Shown here piece by piece: positions 54,127 through 63,045 of a stretch of 64,000 nt of DNA (position 1 is its first letter; the number at the start of each line of letters is the position of its first letter). A program made the position numbers and the translations under genes. Below the pieces are notes generated by a model that saw nothing but the letters and a program-made list of their open reading frames with translations, was not told where the DNA came from and did no database searches. This DNA comes from Clostridia bacterium (GTDB taxonomy: Bacteria; Bacillota; Clostridia; Oscillospirales; CAG-272): the NCBI GenBank assembly GCA_900768535.1, contig CAAGDE010000076.1, positions 38,911 through 102,910 of the forward strand. Reading direction: 5' to 3'.

Positions 54127-55311
54127 TTAATGATGGAACAGCCGCATTCCCGTGAATGCCATGACCATTCCGTAGCGGTCGGCACACTCGATCACCAGAT
54201 CGTCCCGGATCGAACCGCCCGGCTCCGCGATATAGGATACGCCGCTCCGTTTTGCACGCTCGATGTTATCACTGAACGGGAAGAACGCGTCCGAGCCGAG
54301 AGAAACGCCCGTGATGCCGTCCAGGTAGGCGCGCGCTTCCGCATCGGTCAGCGGTTCGGGGCGGACGGTGAAGTATTTCTGCCAGTTTCCGTCCGCGCAG
54401 ACATCCTCTTCGTTTTTGTTGATGTAGCCGTCAATCACATTATCCCGGTCGGGTCTGCCAAGCGTCGGCAGGAAGGGGAGCGCGAGCACCTTTTCATGCT
54501 GACGGAGGAACCATGTATCCGCCTTTCCGCCCGCAAGACGGGTGCAGTGAATGCGCGACTGCTGTCCCGCGCCAACGCCGATTGCCTGCCCGCCGTAGGC
54601 AAAGCAGACCGAGTTGGACTGCGTGTATTTGAGCGTGATGAGCGAAATGATGAGATCCCGCACGGCGCTCTGCGGCAGGACCTTGTTTTTGGTCACAAGG
54701 TTCGACAGCAGGGACGCGTTGATTTCAAAATTGTTCCTGCCCTGCTCAAAGGTGATGCCATAGACCTGCTTGCGTTCCACCGGAGCGGGGGCATAGTCCG
54801 GGTCTATCTGTACGATATTATAGGATCCCTTCCGCTTGGAACGCAGGAGCTCCAGCGCCTCCGGCTCGTATCCCGGTGCGATGATCCCGTCCGAAACCTC
54901 GCGTTTGATCAGCTTTGCGGTGGTCACATCGCAGACATCGGAGAGCGCAACCCAGTCGCCGAAGGAGCACATCCGGTCGGTCCCGCGCGCTCTCGCATAA
55001 GCGCAGGCAAGGGGAGACGCATCCAGCTCCGGAATGTCATCCGCAAAGCAGGCACGTTTGAGCGCGTCGGTCAGCGGAATTCCGACCGCCGCCGAGGTGG
55101 GACTGACGTGCTTGAAGGAGGTCACGGCGGGCAAGCCCAGCGCCGCCTTCAGCTCCTTCACCAGCTGCCAGGCATTGAAGGCGTCCAGAAAGTTGATGTA
55201 TCCGGGTCTGCCGCAGAGAATGGTGATCGGAAGCTCCGAGCCGTCCTCCATGAAGATTCTTGCCGGCTTCTGATTGGGGTTACAGCCGTATTTCAGTTCA
55301 AATTCTTTCAT
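54127..55311 (-). CDS. purH: Stand-alone AICAR transformylase (PurH C-terminal domain)
   Basis: 394 residues. Transfers a formyl group from 10-formyl-THF to AICAR. It corresponds only to the transformylase part of bifunctional PurH: LKYGCNPNQKPARI at the start, active-site K67-H68 in SFKHVSPTSAAVG, GQAIGVGAGQQSRIHCTRLA, and SDAFFPFSDNIERA. The MGS-fold IMP cyclohydrolase domain is absent. The next gene upstream encodes an unrelated cyclohydrolase, which supplies that step. 8 nt from purO. Confidence 0.93.
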   Translation of the reverse strand: MKEFELKYGCNPNQKPARIFMEDGSELPITILCGRPGYINFLDAFNAWQLVKELKAALGLPAVTSFKHVSPTSAAVGIPLTDALKRACFADDIPELDASPLACAYARARGTDRMCSFGDWVALSDVCDVTTAKLIKREVSDGIIAPGYEPEALELLRSKRKGSYNIVQIDPDYAPAPVERKQVYGITFEQGRNNFEINASLLSNLVTKNKVLPQSAVRDLIISLITLKYTQSNSVCFAYGGQAIGVGAGQQSRIHCTRLAGGKADTWFLRQHEKVLALPFLPTLGRPDRDNVIDGYINKNEEDVCADGNWQKYFTVRPEPLTDAEARAYLDGITGVSLGSDAFFPFSDNIERAKRSGVSYIAEPGGSIRDDLVIECADRYGMVMAFTGMRLFHH

Positions 55312-55318
55312 ATCATCC

Positions 55319-56038
55319 TCACTTGTTCCGGTTGATCAGGCGGTCGCTCTCCTTGCCTGTTGCAAGGTCGGTATAGCGGACATACAGGGAAATGCGGTTG
55401 TCGCTGTCGAGCGCATCCCAAAGACTCTCCGTAAATGCATCGATGTCATCGGGAAGCTCCACGCGCTCCGGCTCTCCAAGAAAAGTCGGAAGGGGATTGC
55501 CGTCACAGACATAGGTGTGGAGAAAATGCCCCACGCCGGGAAGTGCGGCATAATCGAAGGTATAGCGGTTGCAGGCACTTCCTGCCGGGTCGGCACTCTT
55601 GAGAATGCTCATGGAATAGGTGAAATCGCCTTCCGCAAAGGTGAGAAGCCCGCTGATGCGGGGGGTCAGGTTCGGCGCGTCCGGTTCAAAGGAACGTGCG
55701 GAGAGCGCCTCGGCGAAGGACTTGCCCTGCGACAGACCCGCATAAACGGTGTCGGTCTGATCGCCGTTGGTGACAATCAGGCGGTTCTGATACTTCCGGA
55801 TGGCGGCATAGATAATCAGGCTCGGATCCTCCACCGCAGAGGCGTCATACGGCTCGGTGAAGAGCGCTCCGTCACGCAGGGTAAAGACCCGGTTCCGGCT
55901 GTTGGCGCTTCTGCCCATGATGAAGTACGCCGTGACCGCGTGTGTCCCGCCGGCGCTTTTCCCGATGACAATGCCGCGCCCGACATAGCTGTTTTGGCGG
56001 ATCCGCTCCGCAATCGGCTTCTGTTCGTAAACATTCAT
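55319..56038 (-). CDS. purO: PurO-type IMP cyclohydrolase
   Basis: 239 residues. Closes FAICAR to IMP, the last step of the pathway. NSYVGRGIVIGKSAGGTHAV, then FIMGRSANSRNRVF, and the closing regions YAAIRKYQNRLIVTNGDQTD and LTPRISGLLT match the archaeal-type IMP cyclohydrolase family (PurO, PF07826), not the PurH N-terminal fold. ATG at 56038 overlaps the purN stop as ATGA. Its position beside a stand-alone transformylase makes the assignment strong. A longer frame start would overlap purN. Confidence 0.9.
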   Translation of the reverse strand: MNVYEQKPIAERIRQNSYVGRGIVIGKSAGGTHAVTAYFIMGRSANSRNRVFTLRDGALFTEPYDASAVEDPSLIIYAAIRKYQNRLIVTNGDQTDTVYAGLSQGKSFAEALSARSFEPDAPNLTPRISGLLTFAEGDFTYSMSILKSADPAGSACNRYTFDYAALPGVGHFLHTYVCDGNPLPTFLGEPERVELPDDIDAFTESLWDALDSDNRISLYVRYTDLATGKESDRLINRNK

Positions 56039-56655
56039 GTGTTGGGATTCTCCCTCAGTAGTTTTTTGGATACCAGCTCGGCGGCGGCAGGGAGCAGCTT
56101 CCACTCGGCAAGCCGCATCACACGCTTCTGCAGGATCTCCGGGGTATCGTTGTCCCGCACCCGGACCGCCTTTTGCAGGATGATTTCTCCGCCGTCCGGA
56201 ATTTCGTTGACGTAATGCACCGTAGCACCCGTCACCTTTACCCCCTTCGCCAGTGCCGCCTCATGGACGCGCAGACCGTAAAAGCCCGCGCCGCAGAAGG
56301 AGGGGATCAGGGAGGGATGCACATTGATGATGCGGCGGTCATATTTCTTTGTAAAAGCAGGGGAGAGGATAGAGAGGAACCCGGCAAGAACAATCAGCCC
56401 GATGTGATATTCCGCAAGCAGCTCCTCCATGCGCCGCTCCATACCCTCCTGACCCAACTCCGCCTTCGGGACAACCGCGCAGGGGATGCCCGCGTTCTGC
56501 GCCCGTGTCAGAGCGTATACGCCCGGCTTGTTGGAGATCACCAGGGCGAGTCTGCCGCTGGGGATGGTACCCGCTTGTTCGGCGTCGATCAGTGCCTGCA
56601 GGTTGGTTCCGCCGCCCGAAACCAGGACGGCAATCGGGATCTGCCGCGCGCTCAT
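56035..56655 (-). CDS. purN: Phosphoribosylglycinamide formyltransferase
   Basis: 206 residues. Formylates GAR using 10-formyl-THF. AVLVSGGGTNLQALIDAEQ binds the substrate phosphate; RIINVHPSLIPSFCGAGFYG has the catalytic Asn/His; VTGATVHYVNEIPDGGEIIL has the catalytic Asp. Overlaps purM by 4 nt and purO by 4 nt, so tightly coupled. Confidence 0.96.
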   Translation of the reverse strand: MSARQIPIAVLVSGGGTNLQALIDAEQAGTIPSGRLALVISNKPGVYALTRAQNAGIPCAVVPKAELGQEGMERRMEELLAEYHIGLIVLAGFLSILSPAFTKKYDRRIINVHPSLIPSFCGAGFYGLRVHEAALAKGVKVTGATVHYVNEIPDGGEIILQKAVRVRDNDTPEILQKRVMRLAEWKLLPAAAELVSKKLLRENPNT

Positions 56656-57692
56656 CGGATGATAATCTTCTCGGCGTTTCTGACGATTCTGCCGATGATG
56701 TATGCGTCCTCGCCGTTCTCCCGCAGGATCTCCAGCGCCGTGTCCGCTTCCGCTTCGGGAACGATGATGCTCATGCCGACGCCCATATTGAAGGTGTTGA
56801 ACATATCGCGCTCGCTGATCTGCCCCGTTTCCCGGATCAGATCGAAGATCGGCAGAATGCGGACGGACGCGCGGTCGATCTCGGCGCAGAGTCCCTCCGG
56901 AATGCTCCGCGGAATGTTCTCGTAGAAGCCGCCGCCCGTGATGTGGGAAATTCCCTTAACGGAGACCCGTTCGAGCAGCGCCAGCACCGGCTTGACGTAA
57001 ATCCGGGTGGGGGTCAGGAGCGTGTCGCCCAGCGATTTCCCGCCCAGCGCGGCAACCGGAGCGTGCAGATCGCACTTCTCCACGTCAAACACCTTGCGCA
57101 CCAGGGAAAACCCGTTGGAATGCACGCCGCTGGAAGGCAGGGCGATGATCACGTCTCCCTCCCGCATGGTCTTGCTGTCGATGATCCGGTCGCGGTCGAC
57201 CACACCGGTGCTGTAGCCGGCAAGATCGTATTCGTCCACCGGATAGAAGCCCGGCATCTCGGCAGTCTCGCCGCCGATGAGTGCCGTTCCCGCTTCCACG
57301 CATCCCCGGCAGACACCCGCAACGATGTCCGCAATCCGCTCCGGCACATTCTTTCCGCAGGCGATATAATCCAGGAAAAACAGCGGCTTGGCACCGCAGC
57401 AGATGATGTCATTGACGCACATTGCCACGCAGTCAATGCCGACCGTATCGTGCCGGTCCATCAGGAACGCCAGCTTCAGCTTGGTTCCCACGCCGTCGGT
57501 TCCGCTGACCAGAATCGGCTTGGTGATGCCCTGCAGATCCAGCGCAAACAGACCGCCGAAGCCGCCGATATCCGAACAGACACCCGGTGTTGCGGTCTTG
57601 GCAATATGGGATTTCATCAATTCAACGGCACGGTAGCCGGCGGTAATGTCCACCCCGGCTTTCGCATATGCCTCGGACTGAGAATTTTTCAT
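56652..57692 (-). CDS. purM: Phosphoribosylformylglycinamidine cyclo-ligase
   Basis: 346 residues. Makes AIR from FGAM with ATP. AYAKAGVDITAGYRAVELMK at the N-terminus, GTDGVGTKLKLAF, DCVAMCVNDIICCGAKPLFF, LIGGETAEMPGFY and HITGGGFYENIPR are all family landmarks. 5 nt after purF. No irregularities. Confidence 0.97.
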   Translation of the reverse strand: MKNSQSEAYAKAGVDITAGYRAVELMKSHIAKTATPGVCSDIGGFGGLFALDLQGITKPILVSGTDGVGTKLKLAFLMDRHDTVGIDCVAMCVNDIICCGAKPLFFLDYIACGKNVPERIADIVAGVCRGCVEAGTALIGGETAEMPGFYPVDEYDLAGYSTGVVDRDRIIDSKTMREGDVIIALPSSGVHSNGFSLVRKVFDVEKCDLHAPVAALGGKSLGDTLLTPTRIYVKPVLALLERVSVKGISHITGGGFYENIPRSIPEGLCAEIDRASVRILPIFDLIRETGQISERDMFNTFNMGVGMSIIVPEAEADTALEILRENGEDAYIIGRIVRNAEKIIIR

Positions 57693-57697
57693 ATCCG

Positions 57698-59131
57698 TTA
57701 CTCCTTTTCGGAAATCTTGGTTTCGAAACGGTCCTTCTTCTGCACGGTCGGAATCTCGGTCGGGTAATTCCCGTCAAAGCACGCGGTGCAGTAGGAGGCG
57801 CCGTGAATGCCCTTTGCAATCTGCTTCACGCTCTCCACACTGAGGTAGCCGAGGGAATCCACGCCGATTCTGCGTGCGATCTCCTCCTGCGGGTATTTGC
57901 AGGCAATCAGGTTTTCCCGCGAGTCGATATCGGTGCCGTAGTAGCAGGGATTGACAAACGGGGGAGCGGACACGCGCATATGAATCTCCGTTGCGCCCGC
58001 ATCGCGCAAAAGCTTCACAATCCGCGCGCTGGTGGTTCCGCGCACAATGGAATCGTCGATCATGACCACGCGCTTGCCGCGGACAACATCGGAAATGGGA
58101 TTGAGCTTGATGCGGACCTGATTCTCCCGGCTCTTCTGTCCCGGCGCGATGAAGGTTCTGCCGATATACTTGTTTTTGATGAATCCGATCTCGTACGGAA
58201 TCCCCGACTGCTTGGAATATCCGATGGCGGCATCGATTCCGCTGTCCGGAACGCCGATGACAACATCCGCCTGAACCGGATGCTCCAGTGCCAGAAACGC
58301 ACCGGCGCGGGCTCTTGCCGTATGCACACAGCACCCCTCCACGACAGAATCGGGACGGGCGAAGTAGATGTACTCAAACACGCACATGGACGGCGGGACC
58401 TTGCCGCAATGCGTTTCAATCGAGCGTACACCGTCCTTTGAAAAGCAGACGATCTCGCCCGGCTTCAGATCGCGGATCAGGTGCGCCCCGACCGCATCCA
58501 AAGCACAGCTTTCCGACGCGACCACATACCGTCCGTCCTCGGTCCTGCCGTAGCAGAGCGGACGGAAGCCGTTCTCGTCCCGTACCGCAATCAGCTTGGC
58601 AGGGGACATGATGACCAGCGAATATGCGCCCTTCAGCTGATCCATCGCCCGGCTGACCGCTTCCTCGATGGAAGGCGCATTGAGCCGCTCCTTGGTGATG
58701 ACATAGGAGATGACCTCCGTATCGCTGGTGGTGTGGAAGATCGACCCCTGCAGCTCCAGCGTATGGCGCAGCTCGGCGGAGTTGGTCAGGTTGCCGTTGT
58801 GTGCCAGCGCCATTTTTCCTTTGATGTGATTGACCACAATGGGCTGTGCGTTCACGCGGTCGTTGGAGCCGGTTGTTCCGTAGCGGACGTGTCCCAGCGC
58901 CATGCCGCCGCAGCCGAGCTGCTCCAGAATTGCCGGTGTGAACACATCGTTGACCAGCCCCGTATCCTTATAGGCGCGGAACAGTCCGTCATCGTTTACA
59001 ACAATTCCGCAGGACTCCTGCCCGCGGTGTTGCAGGGAAAACAGCCCGTAATAAGCGGTGCGCGCCACATCGGATTCCGCCGGGGAATAGACCCCGAACA
59101 CGCCGCATTCTTCTCTGATTTCGCTCATCAT
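57698..59131 (-). CDS. purF: Amidophosphoribosyltransferase
   Basis: 477 residues. First committed step: PRPP and glutamine to phosphoribosylamine. The catalytic Cys9 (ECGVFGVY) is preceded by a short propeptide as in Bacillus; two ATGs in a row give a one-residue ambiguity. The PRPP loop VVMIDDSIVRGTTSARI is intact. Cys in SMCVFEYIYFARPDS, LIACKYP and YCTACFDGNYP are the 4Fe-4S ligands of the oxygen-labile type, fitting an anaerobe. Separated from purC by 3 nt. Confidence 0.97.
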   Translation of the reverse strand: MMSEIREECGVFGVYSPAESDVARTAYYGLFSLQHRGQESCGIVVNDDGLFRAYKDTGLVNDVFTPAILEQLGCGGMALGHVRYGTTGSNDRVNAQPIVVNHIKGKMALAHNGNLTNSAELRHTLELQGSIFHTTSDTEVISYVITKERLNAPSIEEAVSRAMDQLKGAYSLVIMSPAKLIAVRDENGFRPLCYGRTEDGRYVVASESCALDAVGAHLIRDLKPGEIVCFSKDGVRSIETHCGKVPPSMCVFEYIYFARPDSVVEGCCVHTARARAGAFLALEHPVQADVVIGVPDSGIDAAIGYSKQSGIPYEIGFIKNKYIGRTFIAPGQKSRENQVRIKLNPISDVVRGKRVVMIDDSIVRGTTSARIVKLLRDAGATEIHMRVSAPPFVNPCYYGTDIDSRENLIACKYPQEEIARRIGVDSLGYLSVESVKQIAKGIHGASYCTACFDGNYPTEIPTVQKKDRFETKISEKE

Positions 59132-59134
59132 CTC

Positions 59135-59842
59135 TTAACCGAATACCCGTTTCATCATTTCGCGGTAAGCGTCCTCCACTCCGCCCATGTCGCGGCGGAA
59201 GCGGTCCTTGTCCAGCTTTTCCCCGGTTTTTGCATCCCAGAAGCGGCAGGTATCGGGAGAGATTTCATCCGCCAGCACAATCGTTCCGTCCGGCAGTCTT
59301 CCGAACTCCAGCTTGAAGTCGACCAGCCGGACGTTCAGCGAAAGGAAGTATGCCTTCAGAATCTCATTGACGCGGAAGGCAAGCGTTTTGATGGTTTCGA
59401 TTTCCTTCCCGGTTGCCAGTCCCAGCGCCAGGGCGTGGTAGCTGTTGATCAGAGGATCGTGCAATTCATCGTTCTTGTAGGAAAACTCAATGGTCGGCTC
59501 CGCAAAAACGATTCCTTCCTCCACGCCGTAGCGCTTGGCAAAGGAGCCGGCGGAAATGTTGCGGATGATGACCTCCAACGGCACGATGGAAACCTTTTTG
59601 ACCAGCGCCTCGCGGTCGTTCAGCTCCCGGACAAAATGCGTGGGAACGCCGTTCTTCTCCAAAAGGCCGAACAGGAAATCCGACATCCGGTTGTTCACCA
59701 CGCCTTTTCCGACAATCGTCCCTTTTTTCAGTCCGTCGAGCGCGGTTGCATCGTCCTTGTAGGAGACGATCACAAGCGCCGGATCATCGGTGGCATAAAC
59801 CTTCTTTGCTTTTCCTTCGTAGAGCTGTTCTGCTTTTTTCAT
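59135..59842 (-). CDS. purC: SAICAR synthetase
   Basis: 235 residues. Joins CAIR and aspartate. [55 protein letters not shown] and [11 protein letters not shown] plus [14 protein letters not shown] are family motifs. ATG at 59842 lies behind GGAGGAACCCGAAAG. purB, needed next to release fumarate, is not in this operon and must be elsewhere. Confidence 0.97.
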   Translation of the reverse strand: MKKAEQLYEGKAKKVYATDDPALVIVSYKDDATALDGLKKGTIVGKGVVNNRMSDFLFGLLEKNGVPTHFVRELNDREALVKKVSIVPLEVIIRNISAGSFAKRYGVEEGIVFAEPTIEFSYKNDELHDPLINSYHALALGLATGKEIETIKTLAFRVNEILKAYFLSLNVRLVDFKLEFGRLPDGTIVLADEISPDTCRFWDAKTGEKLDKDRFRRDMGGVEDAYREMMKRVFG

Positions 59843-59861
59843 CTTTCGGGTTCCTCCGTTT

Positions 59862-60359
59862 TTATTGGTTGAATTCCGCTTCCGCAGCGGCATTTTTTGC
59901 AAGCACCGCCTCGCGATCGGACTGCCGTTTCGCCATCAGACGCTCCGCCAGGGCAGGATCGCTCACGGCAAGAATTTCCGCACACAAAAGGGCGGCATTC
60001 ACGGCTCCGTTGACTCCGACGGCTGCAACCGGAACACCGGATGGCATTTGTACCGTGGACAGGAGCGCGTCAATACCGCCGAGATTTCCGGAATTCATGG
60101 GAATTCCAATCACGGGCAGAATGGTGGATGCCGCCAGGACGCCTGCCAGGTGCGCCGCCATCCCGGCTGCCGCAATGATGGCGCCGAAGCCGTTTTCCGC
60201 CGCGCCGCGTGCAAATCCGGCAGCTTCGGCAGGGGTACGGTGCGCCGAGAAAATGTGTACCTCAAAAGGAATCTCCAACGCGCGGAGGGTATCCGCCGCC
60301 TTCCGGACCACCGGCAGGTCGCTGTCACTTCCCATCAGAATTCCGATCTTTTTCATCAT
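59862..60359 (-). CDS. purE: N5-carboxyaminoimidazole ribonucleotide mutase
   Basis: 165 residues. Converts N5-CAIR to CAIR (class I) or carboxylates [54 protein letters not shown] and [23 protein letters not shown] at 60359 (or the next, 60356) follows AAAGGACGAAGT. First gene after the ZTP riboswitch. PurK is absent from the window, so which class applies is open. Confidence 0.95.
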   Translation of the reverse strand: MMKKIGILMGSDSDLPVVRKAADTLRALEIPFEVHIFSAHRTPAEAAGFARGAAENGFGAIIAAAGMAAHLAGVLAASTILPVIGIPMNSGNLGGIDALLSTVQMPSGVPVAAVGVNGAVNAALLCAEILAVSDPALAERLMAKRQSDREAVLAKNAAAEAEFNQ

Positions 60360-60380
60360 ACTTCGTCCTTTCAGGAAATA

Positions 60381-60490
60381 AAAATAGGCGCAGTTAAGGT
60401 GTCGGATGCTTAACTGTGCCCAGACGGTCGGCAATATCATCTCCCGCTCCCACGCAGTGCTCTGCGATTCCGTCAGTTACGGGGGACTTC
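60381..60490 (-). promoter_or_regulatory. ZTP (pfl) riboswitch with overlapping terminator
   Basis: On the minus strand the leader contains CCCCCGTAACTGACGG, GCGTGGGAGCGGG and the diagnostic GCCGACCGTCTGGGCA of the pfl/ZTP aptamer. The final GGGCA lies in the ascending arm of a terminator (60420-60409 with 60398-60387, 12 bp) followed by TATTTTTATTT. Binding of ZTP or ZMP would hold GGGCA in the aptamer, prevent the terminator and turn on the pur genes. ZMP builds up when 10-formyl-THF is short, so formyl supply controls the operon. Confidence 0.92.
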
Positions 60491-60501
60491 GTTCTGCTTT
60501 T

Positions 60502-60530
60502 ATTGTACCATAGAAATCCGCATTTGTCAA
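60502..60530 (-). promoter_or_regulatory. SigA promoter of the pur operon
   Basis: Minus strand TTGACA (60530-60525), 17-nt spacer, TACAAT (60507-60502), just upstream of the riboswitch. The rest of the interval to 60635 shows no gene. Confidence 0.88.
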
Positions 60531-60635
60531 GCGGTTACCGGCGAAAAAATCGACCAAAAAGCGCAGACTTCGCGCGTCCGATTTGATCAGGAGCTACAAT
60601 CCGTAACAATACGCCACCCGGCGTGCGAAAAAAAC

Positions 60636-60664
60636 TTGCAAAAAAGAAAAAATTATGCTATAAT
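60636..60664 (+). promoter_or_regulatory. SigA promoter of the two-component operon
   Basis: TTGCAA at 60636-60641, 17-nt spacer, TATAAT at 60659-60664, 38 nt before the regulator start. Confidence 0.82.
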
Positions 60665-60702
60665 GAGGATGTGTAGCCTTTGAGCATGCGGAGGAGAAGC
60701 AG

Positions 60703-61380
60703 ATGAACAAAAAAATGATCTATGCGGTGGAGGATGACGAGGGCATCGGTGAGGTTTACCGCGGCGCCTTTGAGGAGGACTATCAAATCCGGATCTATGA
60801 AAACGGACCGGATTTTCTGGAGGCGTTCCGGCGGGAAAAGCCCGATATCGTGATTCTGGACATCATGCTCCCGGATATGGACGGATATACGGTTCTCTCC
60901 GAAATCCGGAAGCTGGACGAGCGGATTCCCGTCATCATCGTCAGTGCAAAATCCGATGAAATCAGCTTCGTCAAAGGGCTGAACAAGGGGGCGGACGACT
61001 ATATCGCAAAGCCGTTCTCCATCCTGGAGCTGATGGCGCGCGTCAAGACCAACCTCCGCCGCGCGAACCTGTTCGTCTCCGCATCGGGCGGCTTTACGGT
61101 GGATCGCAATACCTACCGCGCTTTTTACAACGGGCAGGATTTGGGATTGACACTCAAGGAGTATAAGCTCCTGGCGCTCCTGCTGGGGAAAGCCGGCATG
61201 ACGGTGGATCGAGATACGCTGTTCCGCTCGGTTTGGGGAGAGGACTACGTCGGAGAAACGCGGACGCTGGATATGCACATTGCGACCCTGCGCGAAAAAA
61301 TCAAGGAAGCCGGCGGATATGACGCGATCGTCACGGTTCGCGGCATCGGCTACCGCTTTGAATCGAAGCAGGCGGAATGA
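60703..61380 (+). CDS. OmpR/PhoB-family response regulator
   Basis: 225 residues. Receiver domain with acidic pocket D11/D12, phospho-acceptor D53 in ILDIMLPDMDG and K103 in DDYIAKPF; a winged-helix DNA-binding domain follows (about 130-222) with LTLKEYKLLALLL, GETRTLDMHIATLREKI and TVRGIGYRF. Start lies after GGAGAAGCAG. Overlaps the kinase by 4 nt. The wing motif and the PAS-containing partner kinase resemble PhoP/PhoR, but no phosphate genes are nearby, so the signal is unknown. Confidence 0.92.
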   Translation: MNKKMIYAVEDDEGIGEVYRGAFEEDYQIRIYENGPDFLEAFRREKPDIVILDIMLPDMDGYTVLSEIRKLDERIPVIIVSAKSDEISFVKGLNKGADDYIAKPFSILELMARVKTNLRRANLFVSASGGFTVDRNTYRAFYNGQDLGLTLKEYKLLALLLGKAGMTVDRDTLFRSVWGEDYVGETRTLDMHIATLREKIKEAGGYDAIVTVRGIGYRFESKQAE

Positions 61381-63032
61381 GAAAGCGCATTTTTATCCGG
61401 ATCCTGCTTGTGTCGTTTCTCTGCGTGCTGACGGTGTTCGGCGCCGGCGTTTTTGCGGTCCGGGAAGGCAAGCGCGGCGCTCTGCAGGATCGGTTGGCGG
61501 ATGAAACCCGCCTGGTTGCCGCCTGCCTTGCGTCCGGTATGTCCCCGGAACAGCTGCAGGGCTACAAGGGAAACGAGGTGCGCGTGGAGCTGTACGGCAC
61601 GGACGGAACACGCCTGTTCGACAGCCGACCGGAAGCCGAGGCGCCCGCACTTCCGAAGACTGCGGGAGACGAGCCGTCCTTTTCCGGATTCTATTCGGAA
61701 ACCGACAGCTGCAGAACCGTAACGTGTACCGTTACGGTCGGGGATTCGTATCTGCTCCGCCTTTCGGTCCCGGATCGGGAGACCGACGCCTTCTACCGCG
61801 CTGCCGTCCCGGTTCTCCTGGGCGCTCTGCTTTGCTGTGCGGCAGTTTCCGCACTGTTTGCGCGGAGGCTGACAACCGGGTTCTCCGGGCGGATCGAAGC
61901 CATAGCGGACAGTCTGCGCGCCCTGGAGAACGGAAGCTACAGGCCGGTGGTGGCAGACAGACGCGAGCCGGAGTACAACTCGGTCATCTGGGAGATCAAC
62001 GAGCTGAACCACCGCACCTATTCCATGATGGAGGCACAGAGCCGGGAGCGGGTCAAGCTGGCGACCGTGCTGGATATCGTGGCGCAGGGAATCATTGCAC
62101 TGGATTCGGCGTTCCGGGTGGTGCTTGCAAACCGGAGCGCCATGAAGCTGTTCCGCGAAGCCGAGGGGCGGACAGGGGAGAGCCTGTTCGGGCTGGTCGG
62201 AGATGACACCCTCTGTCGCAGAATTTATGAATACGCCGGCGGCGGGAGCTTTGAATACCGCTACGGGGAGCGCCAGCTGATCGTAACCGTGCGCGCCATT
62301 GCCGATCACGCGCTTTCCCGTGAGATTGCGCAGATCGTCATCATCACCGATGTCACCGATGCGCGCGACATTGCAAAGGAAAAGAGCGATTTCTTCGCCA
62401 ACGCATCGCACGAGCTGAAAACACCGATCACCGTGACCATGGGGCTCTCCGAGCTGATTCTTGCGAAGGAGGGCTTGGACGCGTCCGTCCGCAGCCAGGT
62501 GGAACGCATCCACAAGGAAGCCTCCCGGATGTCGGAGCTGATTACCGATATGCTCCGGCTGTCCAGGCTGGAGCAGCACGGTGAAGTGAAGCGGGAGCCG
62601 GTGAATGTGCGGACCGTGGCGGACGAGGTGATTGCGGAGCTGACACCGCGCATCAACGAAAAGAAGCTGCGCGTCAGCGTCACGGGACAGGGCACGGTTC
62701 AGGCGGCACCGGAGCGGATCTACGAGCTTCTGACCAACCTCTGCTCCAACGCGGTCAATTACAATGTGGACGACGGCAGGCTGGAGGTTTCCGTTGCCGA
62801 AAAAGACAGCCACACCGTGCTGACCGTCCGGGATACCGGCATCGGAATTCCGAAGGCGCATCTGCCGCGGGTCTGCGAGCGCTTCTACCGGGTGGATAAA
62901 TCCCGTTCCAAAAAGACGGGCGGAACCGGACTGGGGCTTGCCATTGTCAAGCATATCTGCGTGCTGTACGGAGCCGAATTGAAGATTGACAGTGTTCTTG
63001 GAGAGGGAACGACCGTAACGGTCACATTCTGA
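61377..63032 (+). CDS. PhoR-like sensor histidine kinase
   Basis: 551 residues. TM1 about 7-27, an extracytoplasmic domain (about 28-140), TM2 about 141-163, HAMP-like linker, PAS domain (about 235-330; GIIALDSAFRVVLANRSAM), HisKA with phospho-acceptor His345 in FFANASHELKTPITV, and HATPase with N box CSNAVNYNVDD, then VRDTGIGIP, ERFYRVDKSRSKKTGGTGLG. Complete and co-translated with the regulator. Signal unknown; the PAS plus extracytoplasmic layout is that of PhoR. Confidence 0.92.
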   Translation: MRKRIFIRILLVSFLCVLTVFGAGVFAVREGKRGALQDRLADETRLVAACLASGMSPEQLQGYKGNEVRVELYGTDGTRLFDSRPEAEAPALPKTAGDEPSFSGFYSETDSCRTVTCTVTVGDSYLLRLSVPDRETDAFYRAAVPVLLGALLCCAAVSALFARRLTTGFSGRIEAIADSLRALENGSYRPVVADRREPEYNSVIWEINELNHRTYSMMEAQSRERVKLATVLDIVAQGIIALDSAFRVVLANRSAMKLFREAEGRTGESLFGLVGDDTLCRRIYEYAGGGSFEYRYGERQLIVTVRAIADHALSREIAQIVIITDVTDARDIAKEKSDFFANASHELKTPITVTMGLSELILAKEGLDASVRSQVERIHKEASRMSELITDMLRLSRLEQHGEVKREPVNVRTVADEVIAELTPRINEKKLRVSVTGQGTVQAAPERIYELLTNLCSNAVNYNVDDGRLEVSVAEKDSHTVLTVRDTGIGIPKAHLPRVCERFYRVDKSRSKKTGGTGLGLAIVKHICVLYGAELKIDSVLGEGTTVTVTF

Positions 63033-63045
63033 CGGGGGTGAGCAA

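Noticed and set aside
60381..60490. Guanine/adenine (purine) riboswitch upstream of purE
   Set aside because: The conserved purine-aptamer core is absent, while the GCCGACC...CTGGGCA end is that of the ZTP class.
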